This document shows positions 24,714-31,913 of a stretch of DNA of 44,076 nt, in pieces. Source of the DNA: a virus; IMG/VR virus record IMGVR_UViG_3300046517_000256, positions 1 to 44,076 of that record; one strand, 5' to 3'. The notes below the pieces were generated by a model, which was not told the origin of the DNA, did no database searches, and saw only the letters and a list, made by a program, of their open reading frames with translations. Each line of letters starts with the position of its first letter. Position 1 is the first letter of the stretch. The position numbers and the translations under genes are program-made.

Positions 24714-25068
24714 TCTTTTCCTCGCTGTGTCTTATACGATGGCAGTTAGCACACCTTATAACGCATTTCCCCATTTCAGTAAGCATTTTATTCCATGACA
24801 GCTTTGTAAGTCGGGATAGATTATATTTTTTCTCTCCGCGCACATGGTCAAAATCAAGCGCGACTGGACTTACACAATATCCACAATCCGTGCATCCCTG
24901 AGCCATTTTGTATGCAGATAGAAAATGCCGCATTGACTGACGCCATTTATATTCTTTCTTAGCCCGATATTCCTTAAAGCCCTCTCTTCGACTATAAATT
25001 TTGGCGTATCCTATTGCATATTGTCGACGTCTCTCGATTGATTGCTGAGAACGCCAAACCTTAGCCAT
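24697..25068 (-). CDS. HNH endonuclease (free-standing)
   Basis: This gene codes for 123 residues from the ATG at 25068, which overlaps the upstream stop by 8 nt. A basic N-terminal helix (QSIERRRQYAIGYAKIYSRR) is followed by CTDCGYCVSPVALDFDHVRG and CVIRCANCHRIRHSEE. Two CxxC pairs bind zinc, and D-H plus the C-terminal H form the HNH site. This subtype is common in phages as a small mobile endonuclease. It overlaps both neighbours slightly, consistent with insertion between genes. Confidence 0.85.
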   Translation of the reverse strand: MAKVWRSQQSIERRRQYAIGYAKIYSRREGFKEYRAKKEYKWRQSMRHFLSAYKMAQGCTDCGYCVSPVALDFDHVRGEKKYNLSRLTKLSWNKMLTEMGKCVIRCANCHRIRHSEEKNGNAK

Positions 25069-25366
25069 TGTCGAACTGCTTTCCGCCAGGGGTCGATAGA
25101 TCGACGGAGTTATCGCCCTTGCCACGGCCTTCAAAGTCGCCCTGATTGACACTCATGGTGGTGGAATCGCCAGAAGACGGCGAACTACCGCCACCGCGTT
25201 CGTTGTCGTACTGGGGACCGGAGAAATTCGTTGACCCCATGCCGGCGGTAGCCTGGGCAGGCTCTACCATGGCGTCGCCATAGATGCACTTTTCGTATTG
25301 GGGGCCTTCATTGGTTGTTCCGAAGTTGGATTCGATGTCGGAGGGACCCGCTTTTTCATCTGCCAT
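25061..25366 (-). CDS. Hypothetical acidic, Gly/Ser-rich protein
   Basis: This gene codes for 101 residues. It is low-complexity and likely disordered: MADEKAGPSDIESNFGTTNE, then GPQYDNERGGGSSPSSGDS. A repeated GPQY element appears twice. GAGAGG lies 7 nt before the ATG and a promoter (25386-25414) just upstream, so it heads a transcription unit of virion genes. Function unknown. Confidence 0.72.
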   Translation of the reverse strand: MADEKAGPSDIESNFGTTNEGPQYEKCIYGDAMVEPAQATAGMGSTNFSGPQYDNERGGGSSPSSGDSTTMSVNQGDFEGRGKGDNSVDLSTPGGKQFDNG

Positions 25367-25385
25367 AGACGTACCTCTCGCAAGG

Positions 25386-25414
25386 TAGATACGCGAAAGG
25401 CTAGTCTATGTCAA
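25386..25414 (-). promoter_or_regulatory. Internal sigma70-like promoter for the virion genes
   Basis: On the minus strand TTGACA (25414-25409), a 17-nt spacer and TATCTA (25391-25386) lie in one of the few gaps of the late operon, between the 41-residue ORF and the gene at 25366. Transcription would start near 25379, just upstream of the GAGAGG ribosome site. It would uncouple the virion genes from the upstream modification cluster. Confidence 0.7.
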
Positions 25415-25417
25415 CAA

Positions 25418-25543
25418 CTAAGTGGGGTTTCGGTAAGTGGCGTTGATGCGCCAGCCATGTGATTCTGTCTCGTACCAGCAGAAGACACGGATACCCATTA
25501 GCTTCATCGTCCACAGGAATATGCGGAGTTTGAGCGGCTTCAT
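25418..25543 (-). CDS. Small hypothetical protein (41 aa)
   Basis: The ATG at 25543 forms an ATGA overlap with the methyltransferase stop. The product MKPLKLRIFLWTMKLMGIRV then CWYETESHGWRINATY is basic with a hydrophobic N-terminal half that may be a membrane-associated helix. It is the last gene of the modification cluster, before the internal promoter. Function unknown. Confidence 0.6.
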   Translation of the reverse strand: MKPLKLRIFLWTMKLMGIRVFCWYETESHGWRINATYRNPT

Positions 25544-26112
25544 TGCGGGAACACGCCATACCAGCATCTTCCCTTGGCATCGTTTTCGTTGATGTCTTCT
25601 ACGGTACCTTTGGCGCCAAACCATTCATCGAACTGCTCAGCGGTGAAGTTGTGCGGATGGCCGGGGTGCACGCCAGCATCAATCCAGTCGAAGAAGCGCA
25701 CTAGTTTCCCTACTCTGCGTGCATTCTGCACAATCTTGTGGGGATCTTCGACGTGTTGCAGGACATTGTAAATCCACACTTCATCCGCTTTCCACATTTC
25801 TATGTCCTCACCCTTACGTGGAATGCAGGCAATCCCCGCCGTCATATATCTTTGAATTACCCATAGTGGATAACTGCATGGATCCATGACGATTCCCATG
25901 ACATTGACGCACTTGAGTAAGAAGGAACATGGACCACCTCCTATGTCGAGCACAATCTTTCCGCCCATGTCGAAAGCGAAGGGCCACTTGGAGTTCTTGG
26001 TTTCTACTAGGCCGAGACGTTTGAAGTAGGAGAGTTGCTTTAGTTCTTCACTGAACGTGTTTGTGCACGGCCCCCACCAATCCGCTTCCCACTTCTGATC
26101 CTCACTCCACAT
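25540..26112 (-). CDS. SAM-dependent methyltransferase (class I)
   Basis: This gene codes for 190 residues. The ATG at 26112 has GAGG 7 nt upstream and overlaps the previous gene by 11 nt. GGKIVLDIGGGPCSFLLKC is the SAM-binding motif I, and DEVWIYNVLQHVEDPHKIVQ corresponds to motifs IV-V. The C-terminal HPHNFTAEQFDEWFG is typical of sugar or small-molecule methyltransferases. It belongs to a block of glycosyl- and methyltransferases, so a glycan substrate is likely but unproven. Confidence 0.8.
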   Translation of the reverse strand: MWSEDQKWEADWWGPCTNTFSEELKQLSYFKRLGLVETKNSKWPFAFDMGGKIVLDIGGGPCSFLLKCVNVMGIVMDPCSYPLWVIQRYMTAGIACIPRKGEDIEMWKADEVWIYNVLQHVEDPHKIVQNARRVGKLVRFFDWIDAGVHPGHPHNFTAEQFDEWFGAKGTVEDINENDAKGRCWYGVFPQ

Positions 26113-26569
26113 GGATATACCTCGCAATCCACGACTCGGTTAGCATATCTTTCTTCCATGCGGGGTGATCGGGAAGGATTTCGGGGATATGCTCCATGTC
26201 ATCCACAAGAATGACTCCGTACAAACCGGATTTGAAGATGGTGGTGATTTCCTCCACGATGGGTCCGATCCATTCATCGCCATGCGAATCGAGCCAAAAC
26301 AGTACCGGGCCATTCACGGCGCGGCGTAGGACGCGCGGAAGTACCAATTCACCATCACCTAATAGGATTGTCACTTTGGATACCGTGCTGAATCTTTTTA
26401 CGGCGTCGTGGTAGTACTTGTCGGATTGCTCGATGGAGTAAAGTTTCTCGAAGGGATGATTTAGCATCGCGCCGATGGTGTCGCCCATGTAGGTGCCTGT
26501 TTCGATGAAGGTCTTGCAGCCGTACTTCTCGGCATGTTCGGTCAGGATGGCGCGTTTGGCGGCGCTCAT
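26102..26569 (-). CDS. Methyltransferase-like protein
   Basis: This gene codes for 155 residues. The ATG at 26569 forms an ATGA overlap with the fucosyltransferase stop; longer starts run into that gene. KTFIETGTYMGDTIGAM is a SAM-binding-like motif I, LYSIEQSDKYY is the following acidic strand, and GPVLFWLDSHGDEW and GVILVDDMEHI follow. The pattern is that of small phage and bacterial class I methyltransferases in polysaccharide clusters. Catalysis is plausible but not proven. Confidence 0.72.
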   Translation of the reverse strand: MSAAKRAILTEHAEKYGCKTFIETGTYMGDTIGAMLNHPFEKLYSIEQSDKYYHDAVKRFSTVSKVTILLGDGELVLPRVLRRAVNGPVLFWLDSHGDEWIGPIVEEITTIFKSGLYGVILVDDMEHIPEILPDHPAWKKDMLTESWIARYIHVE

Positions 26570-27330
26570 AATTTTATCCATCTCTCCGGGCAGATGTCCC
26601 TCGCATCGGCGTGGCCCACAAACCAACGCTTTGGGCAGATGATGGTGCGATTCTCGTGGACTTCTCCCAACCAACATCCCCACCACGAAAACGTACTGTT
26701 AGGTATGACGGCGTTTTTGCACAGACTCATCAGCCAGATATCCCACCAAGGTTGGGCAAGATTGCCTTCCACCACGGTTTCATCGGGGAAAGTTTGTTTG
26801 CACCATTCGGGATCGTCGGAAAAGATATAGAACTTCACGTCGGGATGCCTGTCTCTGACCATGCTCATGCCGACGGTGTGATACTCGAGCGGAAGTAGGC
26901 CATGGAAGGACAAAGCGCGAGGAGAGAGGTTATCGCCACGGCGGATGCCAACAAAGCATGGATTAGGACTGGAGGCGATTTCTGCTCCCATGGATAGAAC
27001 GTGATCGGGTATTGGGCCGCGCGGAGCTGCCATGGCTAACCTTACAGCATCCTCATCGAAATACTTCTCAGACTGCCAGTAGCCGACAAAGGAAGCCCCA
27101 ATAGGCGCATCCATGACGGTGGAGTTATAGCCATGGCCATGCTCCTGCACGATTGGTTCTGTGACATTACGAAATTCTAGGTCGGCGTAGGCATCGAGCA
27201 TGTAGGGGCGTTCGGGCGTGGCGCGATTGGTGTCTAAGTATAGAGGTTCGTTTCTGGATTCGGACATGGATAGGCCGAAGGCGTACTGAAAAAGTTGATT
27301 ACCAAGGCCACCTTGCAATGCAACGATCAT
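26566..27330 (-). CDS. GT11-family alpha-1,2-fucosyltransferase-like enzyme
   Basis: This gene codes for 254 residues. Family hallmarks are clear: N-terminal LQGGLGNQLFQYAFGLSMS, the donor-binding VGIRRGDN (HxRRxD-like), the SDDPEWCK region, and NSTFSWWGCWLGEV. GT11 enzymes transfer L-fucose from GDP-fucose, typically onto galactose. Fucose capping of lipopolysaccharide or of a virion glycan is possible. The start overlaps a short basic ORF by 4 nt, and the stop overlaps the methyltransferase-like gene. No GDP-fucose synthesis genes are in the window, so the donor must come from the host. Confidence 0.88.
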   Translation of the reverse strand: MIVALQGGLGNQLFQYAFGLSMSESRNEPLYLDTNRATPERPYMLDAYADLEFRNVTEPIVQEHGHGYNSTVMDAPIGASFVGYWQSEKYFDEDAVRLAMAAPRGPIPDHVLSMGAEIASSPNPCFVGIRRGDNLSPRALSFHGLLPLEYHTVGMSMVRDRHPDVKFYIFSDDPEWCKQTFPDETVVEGNLAQPWWDIWLMSLCKNAVIPNSTFSWWGCWLGEVHENRTIICPKRWFVGHADARDICPERWIKL

Positions 27331-27452
27331 AGACCCGCTAACCTCATCAATCCCGTGAGGATCAATGCTTGTTTCTTCTTTGGCATCTTCTTTATAACTT
27401 TCGATATTCCCTTGTACTTCTTATAAGCCTTGAGCTTTTTTGTGCGCGGCAT
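27327..27452 (-). CDS. Small lysine-rich protein (41 aa) overlapping the galactosyltransferase end
   Basis: The ATG at 27452 has GGAG 7 nt upstream. The product MPRTKKLKAYKKYKGISKVI then MPKKKQALILTGLMRLAGL is strongly basic with a hydrophobic end. It overlaps the upstream gene by 32 nt in another frame, and its TGA overlaps the fucosyltransferase ATG. Coupling and the SD support translation. It may be a leader or a small nucleic-acid-binding protein; function unknown. Confidence 0.5.
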   Translation of the reverse strand: MPRTKKLKAYKKYKGISKVIKKMPKKKQALILTGLMRLAGL

Positions 27453-28014
27453 ACATTAACTCCGTTTTAAATGGCTGCAATGTGGACAGATGATGGCTGA
27501 TCACATCGTTATCGGGAAGGACGGGGATAAAGGGAGAGTAGCGAATGTCGTGGTGCAGGGTGACGCCGCAACAACGCAAGATCTCGCCTACCATGACATC
27601 CTCGCAATCCTCATAGCCACGCACACCTTCGGTGAAATTCGACCAGTTGGCATCGGCCAGGAAGTTGATGGCCTTGTTTGAGAGCCAGTAATGGGGACCA
27701 GAGGCATAGGGATGGCCTTCGATCTGGTTCAGCTCAAAGCCGGAATAGTCGTATTGCTCGAATCCTGACTTGAGCAGCCTGTCGATGGATACATAGGTGT
27801 CGGTATCCACTTTGAACAGGAAGTCCCACCTGCGAGCAAAATTGCAGATGGCCTTGGTCTTGGCTGGTAGGGACTTGTAATCGTCGGGAATATGTAGCAT
27901 GGGGCCATCGAAGTAGGCCACTACTACATCACTAGTATATGCCCAAGTATCCTGTTGAGATTTCCAACGGTCATGGTGGTCTTCGCATCCCTCGACGGCA
28001 ATCATAATCTTCAC
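27421..28014 (-). CDS. GT31-like (galactosyltransferase-type) glycosyltransferase
   Basis: This gene codes for 197 residues. FLFKVDTDTYVSIDRLL contains the DxD metal site in the context typical of beta-1,3-galactosyl/GlcNAc transferases of family GT31. ASGPHYWLSNKAINFL and GYEDCEDVMVGEIL match the downstream acceptor and catalytic ED(V)xxG signature. GT31 is mostly eukaryotic, with related bacterial and viral members. The ATG at 28014 overlaps the dehydrogenase stop. The sugar specificity cannot be fixed by sequence reading. Confidence 0.75.
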   Translation of the reverse strand: MKIMIAVEGCEDHHDRWKSQQDTWAYTSDVVVAYFDGPMLHIPDDYKSLPAKTKAICNFARRWDFLFKVDTDTYVSIDRLLKSGFEQYDYSGFELNQIEGHPYASGPHYWLSNKAINFLADANWSNFTEGVRGYEDCEDVMVGEILRCCGVTLHHDIRYSPFIPVLPDNDVISHHLSTLQPFKTELMYAAHKKAQGL

Positions 28015-28781
28015 TTCATGGCCTCATTGATCTTGTCAGCGGCGATGGATAAGTGCGCTTCGACACCGACGGACTTGGCGAAATAGGCAAACATGGCGTT
28101 ATCGCGGGGGAGGCAGGGGCCGCCATAGGGTTCACCTGGTTTTAGGTACTGTGGACCGATGCGCGGGTCGGCGCCCACGACTTGCATGATTTTATCGGCG
28201 TCGGCGCCCATGCGCTTGGCCACCAGATACAACTGGTTGGCGAGGGAGATTTTCATGGTCAAGGCGCAGTTCAGGGTGATTTTGGCTAGTTCAGCCTCTA
28301 CAAGCCCCATGCGGAATACCGGAGCGTTGGTAAGGCGTTTGTAGAGTTCCTCGCAGCGGGTGCCGGCGGAGTAAGTGCCTTCGCCAATCAGAACGTAGGG
28401 CTGAGAGCGCAGATCCTCTTCGATACGAGCGAGGCGGATAAACTCGGGCTTGTAGCAAAGCGTGTTGCCGACGATTTCCATGAACCGCTCGCAGGACCCG
28501 GGGACGACGGTAGATCCGATGATGTAGAGATAGCCGGGTGGGGCGAAGGCTTTGAAGGCGCGAAGAGCGTTTTCCAGGTATTGATTGGAGAAACTGCCAT
28601 CTGGTAGCGATGGGGTATGCACCATGAAGATGCAGGCATCGGAGGATTTTACGGTTTGCTCAAGCGAGCATTGGGACTTACTACTACAAATGTCGTAGCC
28701 AGGGGCTTCTATGCCTTTGGAGCGCAGAAACTCGAGCAGTGGCAGACCCACCTTGCCTAGACCACAGACGGCTACCCTCAT
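28011..28781 (-). CDS. UDP-glucose/GDP-mannose dehydrogenase family protein, short form
   Basis: This gene codes for 256 residues. The ATG at 28781 is in an ATGA overlap. MRVAVCGLGKVGLPLLEFLR is the NAD-binding GxGxxG strand. IIGSTVVPGS, KPEFIRLARIEEDL, AELAKITLNCALTMKISLAN (catalytic Lys and Asn) and YGGPCLPRDN (catalytic Cys) are all present. The family oxidises nucleotide sugars to uronic acids. Usual members have about 400-450 residues; this one ends shortly after the central domain and lacks the C-terminal UDP-binding domain. Activity is therefore plausible but not assured. Confidence 0.82.
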   Translation of the reverse strand: MRVAVCGLGKVGLPLLEFLRSKGIEAPGYDICSSKSQCSLEQTVKSSDACIFMVHTPSLPDGSFSNQYLENALRAFKAFAPPGYLYIIGSTVVPGSCERFMEIVGNTLCYKPEFIRLARIEEDLRSQPYVLIGEGTYSAGTRCEELYKRLTNAPVFRMGLVEAELAKITLNCALTMKISLANQLYLVAKRMGADADKIMQVVGADPRIGPQYLKPGEPYGGPCLPRDNAMFAYFAKSVGVEAHLSIAADKINEAMK

Positions 28782-29452
28782 GCCTTGACCGCGCGGATGA
28801 GAAGATGATGGCCAAGGTAAGGCTCGAGTGCTTCCTTGGGAATCCAGGTCCATGGCCAATCTATGACATAGCGGCCTTGGATGTAGTCCTTGATCCGGTA
28901 GGGGAAGATGTGGGTCTTTTCGATGGAGACCACCCTAAAACCTGCCGATTCGACCAATTTACGTGCTTGGCGCTTACTGTACCACTTTACCAGTGGGCAG
29001 CCGGACTGAGCTTCGGGTTGCGTGCCAAGGAAGTGTTTTAGGGAATATTTCCCGTAAAGCATGATTCTTAGCTCGCCACCTTGCGCCAGAACCATATAGG
29101 AGGTATGAAGAACGACTTCTGGATTGGGCGTGTGGTGGAGGACGCCGAAGGAATAGACCAGATCGAAACTACAGAACGATGGAATGGCCGAGAAGTAAGC
29201 GATATTGGGGTGATCGTTTATTTTGGTGGCCATGGCAAGGCTGGCATTGGATGTATCCACAGCCACAACTCTGGCACCTCCGATGGCAAAATGGAAAGCG
29301 TCTTCACCGATGCCGCAACCGATTTCCAACACCTGTTTGCCACGCCATTTGAAGAAATCGGCAAAAGGTGGGATGTGGGGCTGAACCTTATAACGGTTGC
29401 CGGAAGGGCGGAGAGAGCCGCAGGGTTGGCGATCCCAGTATTCCTCAAACAT
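28778..29452 (-). CDS. SAM-dependent methyltransferase (class I)
   Basis: This gene codes for 224 residues from the ATG at 29452, two bases after the previous stop. QVLEIGCGIGEDAFHFAIGG is motif I. VVAVDTSNASLAMA (motif II), SFDLVYSFGVLHHTPNPEVV (motif IV) and LAQGGELRIMLYG follow. The C-terminal part, YSKRQARKLVESAGFRVVSI, is typical of Methyltransf_11-type enzymes. The context of sugar enzymes suggests O- or N-methylation of a glycan. Confidence 0.83.
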   Translation of the reverse strand: MFEEYWDRQPCGSLRPSGNRYKVQPHIPPFADFFKWRGKQVLEIGCGIGEDAFHFAIGGARVVAVDTSNASLAMATKINDHPNIAYFSAIPSFCSFDLVYSFGVLHHTPNPEVVLHTSYMVLAQGGELRIMLYGKYSLKHFLGTQPEAQSGCPLVKWYSKRQARKLVESAGFRVVSIEKTHIFPYRIKDYIQGRYVIDWPWTWIPKEALEPYLGHHLLIRAVKA

Positions 29453-29454
29453 GG

Positions 29455-30012
29455 CTAGTAGCCCCAGTGAAGATTGGGATTGGAGCTGAAACCATGCCCC
29501 ATGTGCATATGGCGCAGTGGAGGATTGCCCCACAAAAGTCCTTGTTTCTTGCCCATGGCGAGGACCATGGCGTGCATTTCTCCGCATTCATTGTTCATGG
29601 TGATCTCGGGAAGTTTGGCGCAGGCGCCTTTACGAACGAGCATAGGCTGACCAACAGCGTGCATGGGGTAGATTTCCACGTCATCGGATGGTGGTTTTGC
29701 CATATTCTCGCCTTCGATGACGGAAAGGGTAGAAGCCATCAGGTAGTCGGGATTACGCAGCATGATGGCACAGGCTCGGGGAACCCAATCTTTGCCTAGT
29801 AGGAGGATGTCATCGTCACAGAAGATGTAAGGATCGGACTGTGCTGCCATGTCGGCCATCTCGCGGATCTCGCGCAGTGAGCCTTGGCGTGTATCGAGCA
29901 CCGTGATCCTATCCTCGGATGTCAATGCAAGGTGGAAACGTGCCATGGTGGCAAGGAAAAGCATCTCCCTTAGCCCTTCCGATGGCGCATGGCGTATGAA
30001 TACATCCGTCAT
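29455..30012 (-). CDS. GT-A-type glycosyltransferase
   Basis: This gene codes for 185 residues. The N-terminal FHLALTSEDRITVLDTRQGS leads to QSDPYIFCDDDILLLGKDWV, a classic DxD region. Downstream, HAVGQPMLVRKGACAKLPEI and CGEMHAMVLAMGKKQGLLWG fit the acceptor side of small GT2/GT-A enzymes. The ATG at 30012 overlaps the regulator stop. It is the first catalytic gene of the modification cluster. Confidence 0.75.
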   Translation of the reverse strand: MTDVFIRHAPSEGLREMLFLATMARFHLALTSEDRITVLDTRQGSLREIREMADMAAQSDPYIFCDDDILLLGKDWVPRACAIMLRNPDYLMASTLSVIEGENMAKPPSDDVEIYPMHAVGQPMLVRKGACAKLPEITMNNECGEMHAMVLAMGKKQGLLWGNPPLRHMHMGHGFSSNPNLHWGY

Positions 30013-30320
30013 TCCTTAAACCCTCCACACCGACAATCCCCGTGGCTACAGAACTTTCCTTTATGCTCCCATCGCTTATGCCCACAATACGGAACTTGAC
30101 ATATATCTCCAGTGGAAACACCTGTACTTACCGAAACCTTCGGCAATTCCACAGCTTTCGATTTTTTTTGGGGCTTTGGCTCGTCCTCTTCCACCAAACA
30201 TGAATTACACGCCGACCGTATCCACGCCGATAAACTCATCCCATTAACACTCGCAGCCATGCCCCATGAATCCACTTCATCATCCGGCGCCCGTAGATCA
30301 ACTCTTCGCTGGTATCTCAT
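30009..30320 (-). CDS. Ribbon-helix-helix DNA-binding protein with C-terminal Cys/His motif; probable late-operon autoregulator
   Basis: This gene codes for 103 residues. The N-terminus YQRRVDLRAPDDEVDSWGMA then SLSAWIRSACNSCL matches the ribbon-helix-helix fold: a beta strand for DNA contact followed by two helices. A Lys-rich linker leads to CQVPYCGHKRWEHKGKFCSH and CRCGGF, a probable zinc site. It is the first gene of the minus-strand operon, and the operator-like repeats start directly at its ATG. No SD is visible, so the message may be read leaderless or with weak initiation. Self-repression through those repeats is inferred. Confidence 0.75.
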   Translation of the reverse strand: MRYQRRVDLRAPDDEVDSWGMAASVNGMSLSAWIRSACNSCLVEEDEPKPQKKSKAVELPKVSVSTGVSTGDICQVPYCGHKRWEHKGKFCSHGDCRCGGFKE

Positions 30321-30405
30321 TGTGTGTACAAGTTTGTTTGTGTGTACAGATTCTGTGTGTACATCTACCAGTTGTGTGTACAGATGTCAAGCATTTGTGT
30401 GTACA
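30321..30405. repeat. Five direct repeats TGTGTGTACA (operator or iteron array)
   Basis: Exact copies start at 30321, 30339, 30354, 30373 and 30396 (spacings 18, 15, 19, 23). Each contains the palindrome TGTACA. Copies three and four lie in or at the minus-strand promoter, copy five lies just upstream of its -35, and copies one and two lie in the leader. The arrangement suits cooperative binding by a small dimeric regulator. Confidence 0.9.
30362..30390 (-). promoter_or_regulatory. Late operon promoter overlapped by operator repeats
   Basis: On the minus strand TTGACA (30390-30385), a 17-nt spacer and TAGATG (30367-30362) precede the regulator start by about 40 nt. The -35 is perfect and the -10 matches TATAAT at four positions. 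One TGTGTGTACA copy fills the spacer and another touches the -10, so occupancy would block RNA polymerase. Confidence 0.65.
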
Positions 30406-30554
30406 AAGTTTAATCTGTAGGTTTCTGTGTGGGGGTAGTATCCGCATGCACACACCCCCGGCCGGGTGTCCGCACCCGGCCTCACGATTCCAAAGCATTC
30501 TTTTCGTGCATAATACCTATTACCAGACGTACAGTATGTTACATCAGCCTGTAA
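30406..30554. other. Divergent intergenic control region
   Basis: No gene is supported here. It separates the minus late operon from the plus early operon. It contains a GC-rich hairpin (30460-30481), a loosely TATAAT-like CATAAT at 30509-30514 that could serve early transcription, and two tiny ORFs without SD. Together with the adjacent repeats it is the best candidate in the genome for a replication origin, though no origin-specific motif is proven. Confidence 0.5.
30460..30481. other. Perfect 9-bp inverted repeat
   Basis: GGCCGGGTG (30460-30468) and CACCCGGCC (30473-30481) flank the loop TCCG. There is no following T-run on either strand, so it is not a standard terminator. It may be a protein site, a cruciform or an origin element. 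Confidence 0.75.
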
Positions 30555-31112
30555 GTGCATGACAACAAAGGTAATTCAGTATTCGTGATAGACAGGTCAG
30601 GTCGAGTCAATCTGACAGAATGTGTTGATCTGATGGACCTGTTCGTGCTACAGAATGCGAGCATGAAGGCTAAAAGAGCAAGTGCCAAGCGATTTAAGGA
30701 AAGCACTCCGATGCAAAAGAGGCTTGCAGAGGGCGTGATACATCAGGGTAAGACGTTTAAGCAGAGCGCCATAGATGCAGGGTATTCGCCAAAGGTAGGG
30801 CAACTAGGGCCAGCCTTCATGCGTAGGCGCAGTGTAGGGGTAGATATGGCCTTCATTGAGGCATCTAAGCGCCTTGTATGGCAACCAGAGGATGTGAAGG
30901 CTATCATCCGATCACGCCTTATAGGCGATGTAACGGCAGGCAAGTCTACTGGCCTTGAGAGGGCATGCGAACTGCTTGGCCGTGATAAGTCCATAGACCT
31001 GTGGGTACGTAATGGCGACATCCAACTGGGCATATTCAACGTACTTAATGAGACTAGCTCGCCTCTTGACGCCATACCCGATGACATCATAGACATGCCA
31101 GACAAAGAATAG
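30555..31112 (+). CDS. terS: Putative terminase small subunit
   Basis: The open frame codes for 185 residues from a GTG at 30555; starts at ATG 30633 or ATG 30663 (MKAKRASAKRFKESTPMQ) are also possible because no clear SD marks any of them. GVIHQGKTFKQSAIDAGYSP is the helix-turn-helix pattern of small terminases (A-x-x-A-G-Y-S). A helical central part follows, then IIRSRLIGDVTAGKSTGLER and an acidic C-terminus. It would recognise packaging sites for the large subunit at 18673, although here it lies far away at the head of the early operon. Confidence 0.65.
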   Translation: MHDNKGNSVFVIDRSGRVNLTECVDLMDLFVLQNASMKAKRASAKRFKESTPMQKRLAEGVIHQGKTFKQSAIDAGYSPKVGQLGPAFMRRRSVGVDMAFIEASKRLVWQPEDVKAIIRSRLIGDVTAGKSTGLERACELLGRDKSIDLWVRNGDIQLGIFNVLNETSSPLDAIPDDIIDMPDKE

Positions 31113-31176
31113 TATTCGCCACATCTTCTCCCGCGTCTAACTTGCCAAATATCTTCGCCTTGCCTGTATTTCCCTC

Positions 31177-31205
31177 TTGACATAGCTTGACGTTAGGTAA
31201 ATACT
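31177..31205 (+). promoter_or_regulatory. Putative early promoter
   Basis: A perfect TTGACA (31177-31182) is followed, after 17 nt, by AATACT (31200-31205) in the 136-nt gap before the gene at 31249. The -10 match is weak. A second TTGAC lies 8 nt downstream of the first. Confidence 0.45.
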
Positions 31206-31248
31206 GGCCACTGTAAGACGCAGTCAAATCGAACTGGAGGAAACGCTA

Positions 31249-31419
31249 ATGGACACTCCCAAGCAAGTTATTCTTCGTAGGGCGATTGCAGAACTTAATA
31301 AACAGATTGAACAGCAGGCTGGCCTAGCGAACGATTACAGCCAGCGTTTTCAGAATCAACTGATCGACCAGGTGCGGGTGCTTGAATCGCAGCTTAATGA
31401 TCGAGGAGCAATGGATTAA
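31249..31419 (+). CDS. Small coiled-coil protein (56 aa)
   Basis: GGAGG lies 8 nt before the ATG. The product MDTPKQVILRRAIAELNKQI then QNQLIDQVRVLESQLNDRG is entirely helical with heptad-like spacing. It overlaps the next small gene. Early small proteins of this kind are often host-takeover factors, but no function can be read. Confidence 0.7.
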   Translation: MDTPKQVILRRAIAELNKQIEQQAGLANDYSQRFQNQLIDQVRVLESQLNDRGAMD

Positions 31420-31531
31420 ACACGATGGCATCATCTATCACAGGTGGCGCTTCAATGGTGGCATGTGGCATATCGAAGAAACTGCCTTATCTGACATTCC
31501 ATTTGTTCAAACGGAGGCAAACCATGAGTGA
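31397..31531 (+). CDS. Small hypothetical protein (44 aa)
   Basis: The ATG at 31397 overlaps the upstream gene by 23 nt, and its TGA overlaps the next start. The product (MIEEQWIKHDGIIYHRWRFN, then GGMWHIEETALSDIP) is Trp-rich and strand-like, unlike random frames. There is no strong SD, so coupling to the upstream gene is likely. Function unknown. Confidence 0.55.
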   Translation: MIEEQWIKHDGIIYHRWRFNGGMWHIEETALSDIPFVQTEANHE

Positions 31532-31913
31532 CGATCCGCATATTCAACAGTTGCAGGACTGGAGCCAAGTCAATGAGCCGGATGAGTCGACGACTTGTGA
31601 CGAGCTAAGCTCAATAGAATCAATCGTGATACCCATGTCGTCGACTACGCCACAGCCATGCGAAGAATTGACCGATCAAAAACTAACCGAATTGAATCAG
31701 TTGCTGGAAAGCCAAAAGATTGAAATGGATCATATGAGAAAAGTACATCAGGAAATGATACTTGGCTTATTGGAGCCGGAGCCATGCGAGCAGGAGTTGG
31801 CCGATCTGGAACAAGATGCCGGCCGTCCGCTCACGGGGCATGAGGCGACACTGTTCCGTATTCGCAAGCTGCATGGAGCAATGGTCAGGGCCATGCTGGA
31901 GGGTAAGCCATGA
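31524..31913 (+). CDS. Hypothetical acidic helical protein
   Basis: This gene codes for 129 residues from the ATG at 31524, with GGAGG 7 nt upstream; a longer in-frame start at 31425 lacks an SD. It is acidic and helical with two related segments (LNQLLESQKIEMDHMRKVHQ and LFRIRKLHGAMVRAMLEGKP), which suggests an internal duplication. No known domain. Confidence 0.7.
   Translation: MSDDPHIQQLQDWSQVNEPDESTTCDELSSIESIVIPMSSTTPQPCEELTDQKLTELNQLLESQKIEMDHMRKVHQEMILGLLEPEPCEQELADLEQDAGRPLTGHEATLFRIRKLHGAMVRAMLEGKP

Noticed and set aside
30321-30405. CRISPR array
   Set aside because: The repeats are only 10 nt and the spacings are short and uneven; no cas genes occur.
30460-30481. Intrinsic terminator
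   Set aside because: The stem is strong, but no T-run follows on either strand.
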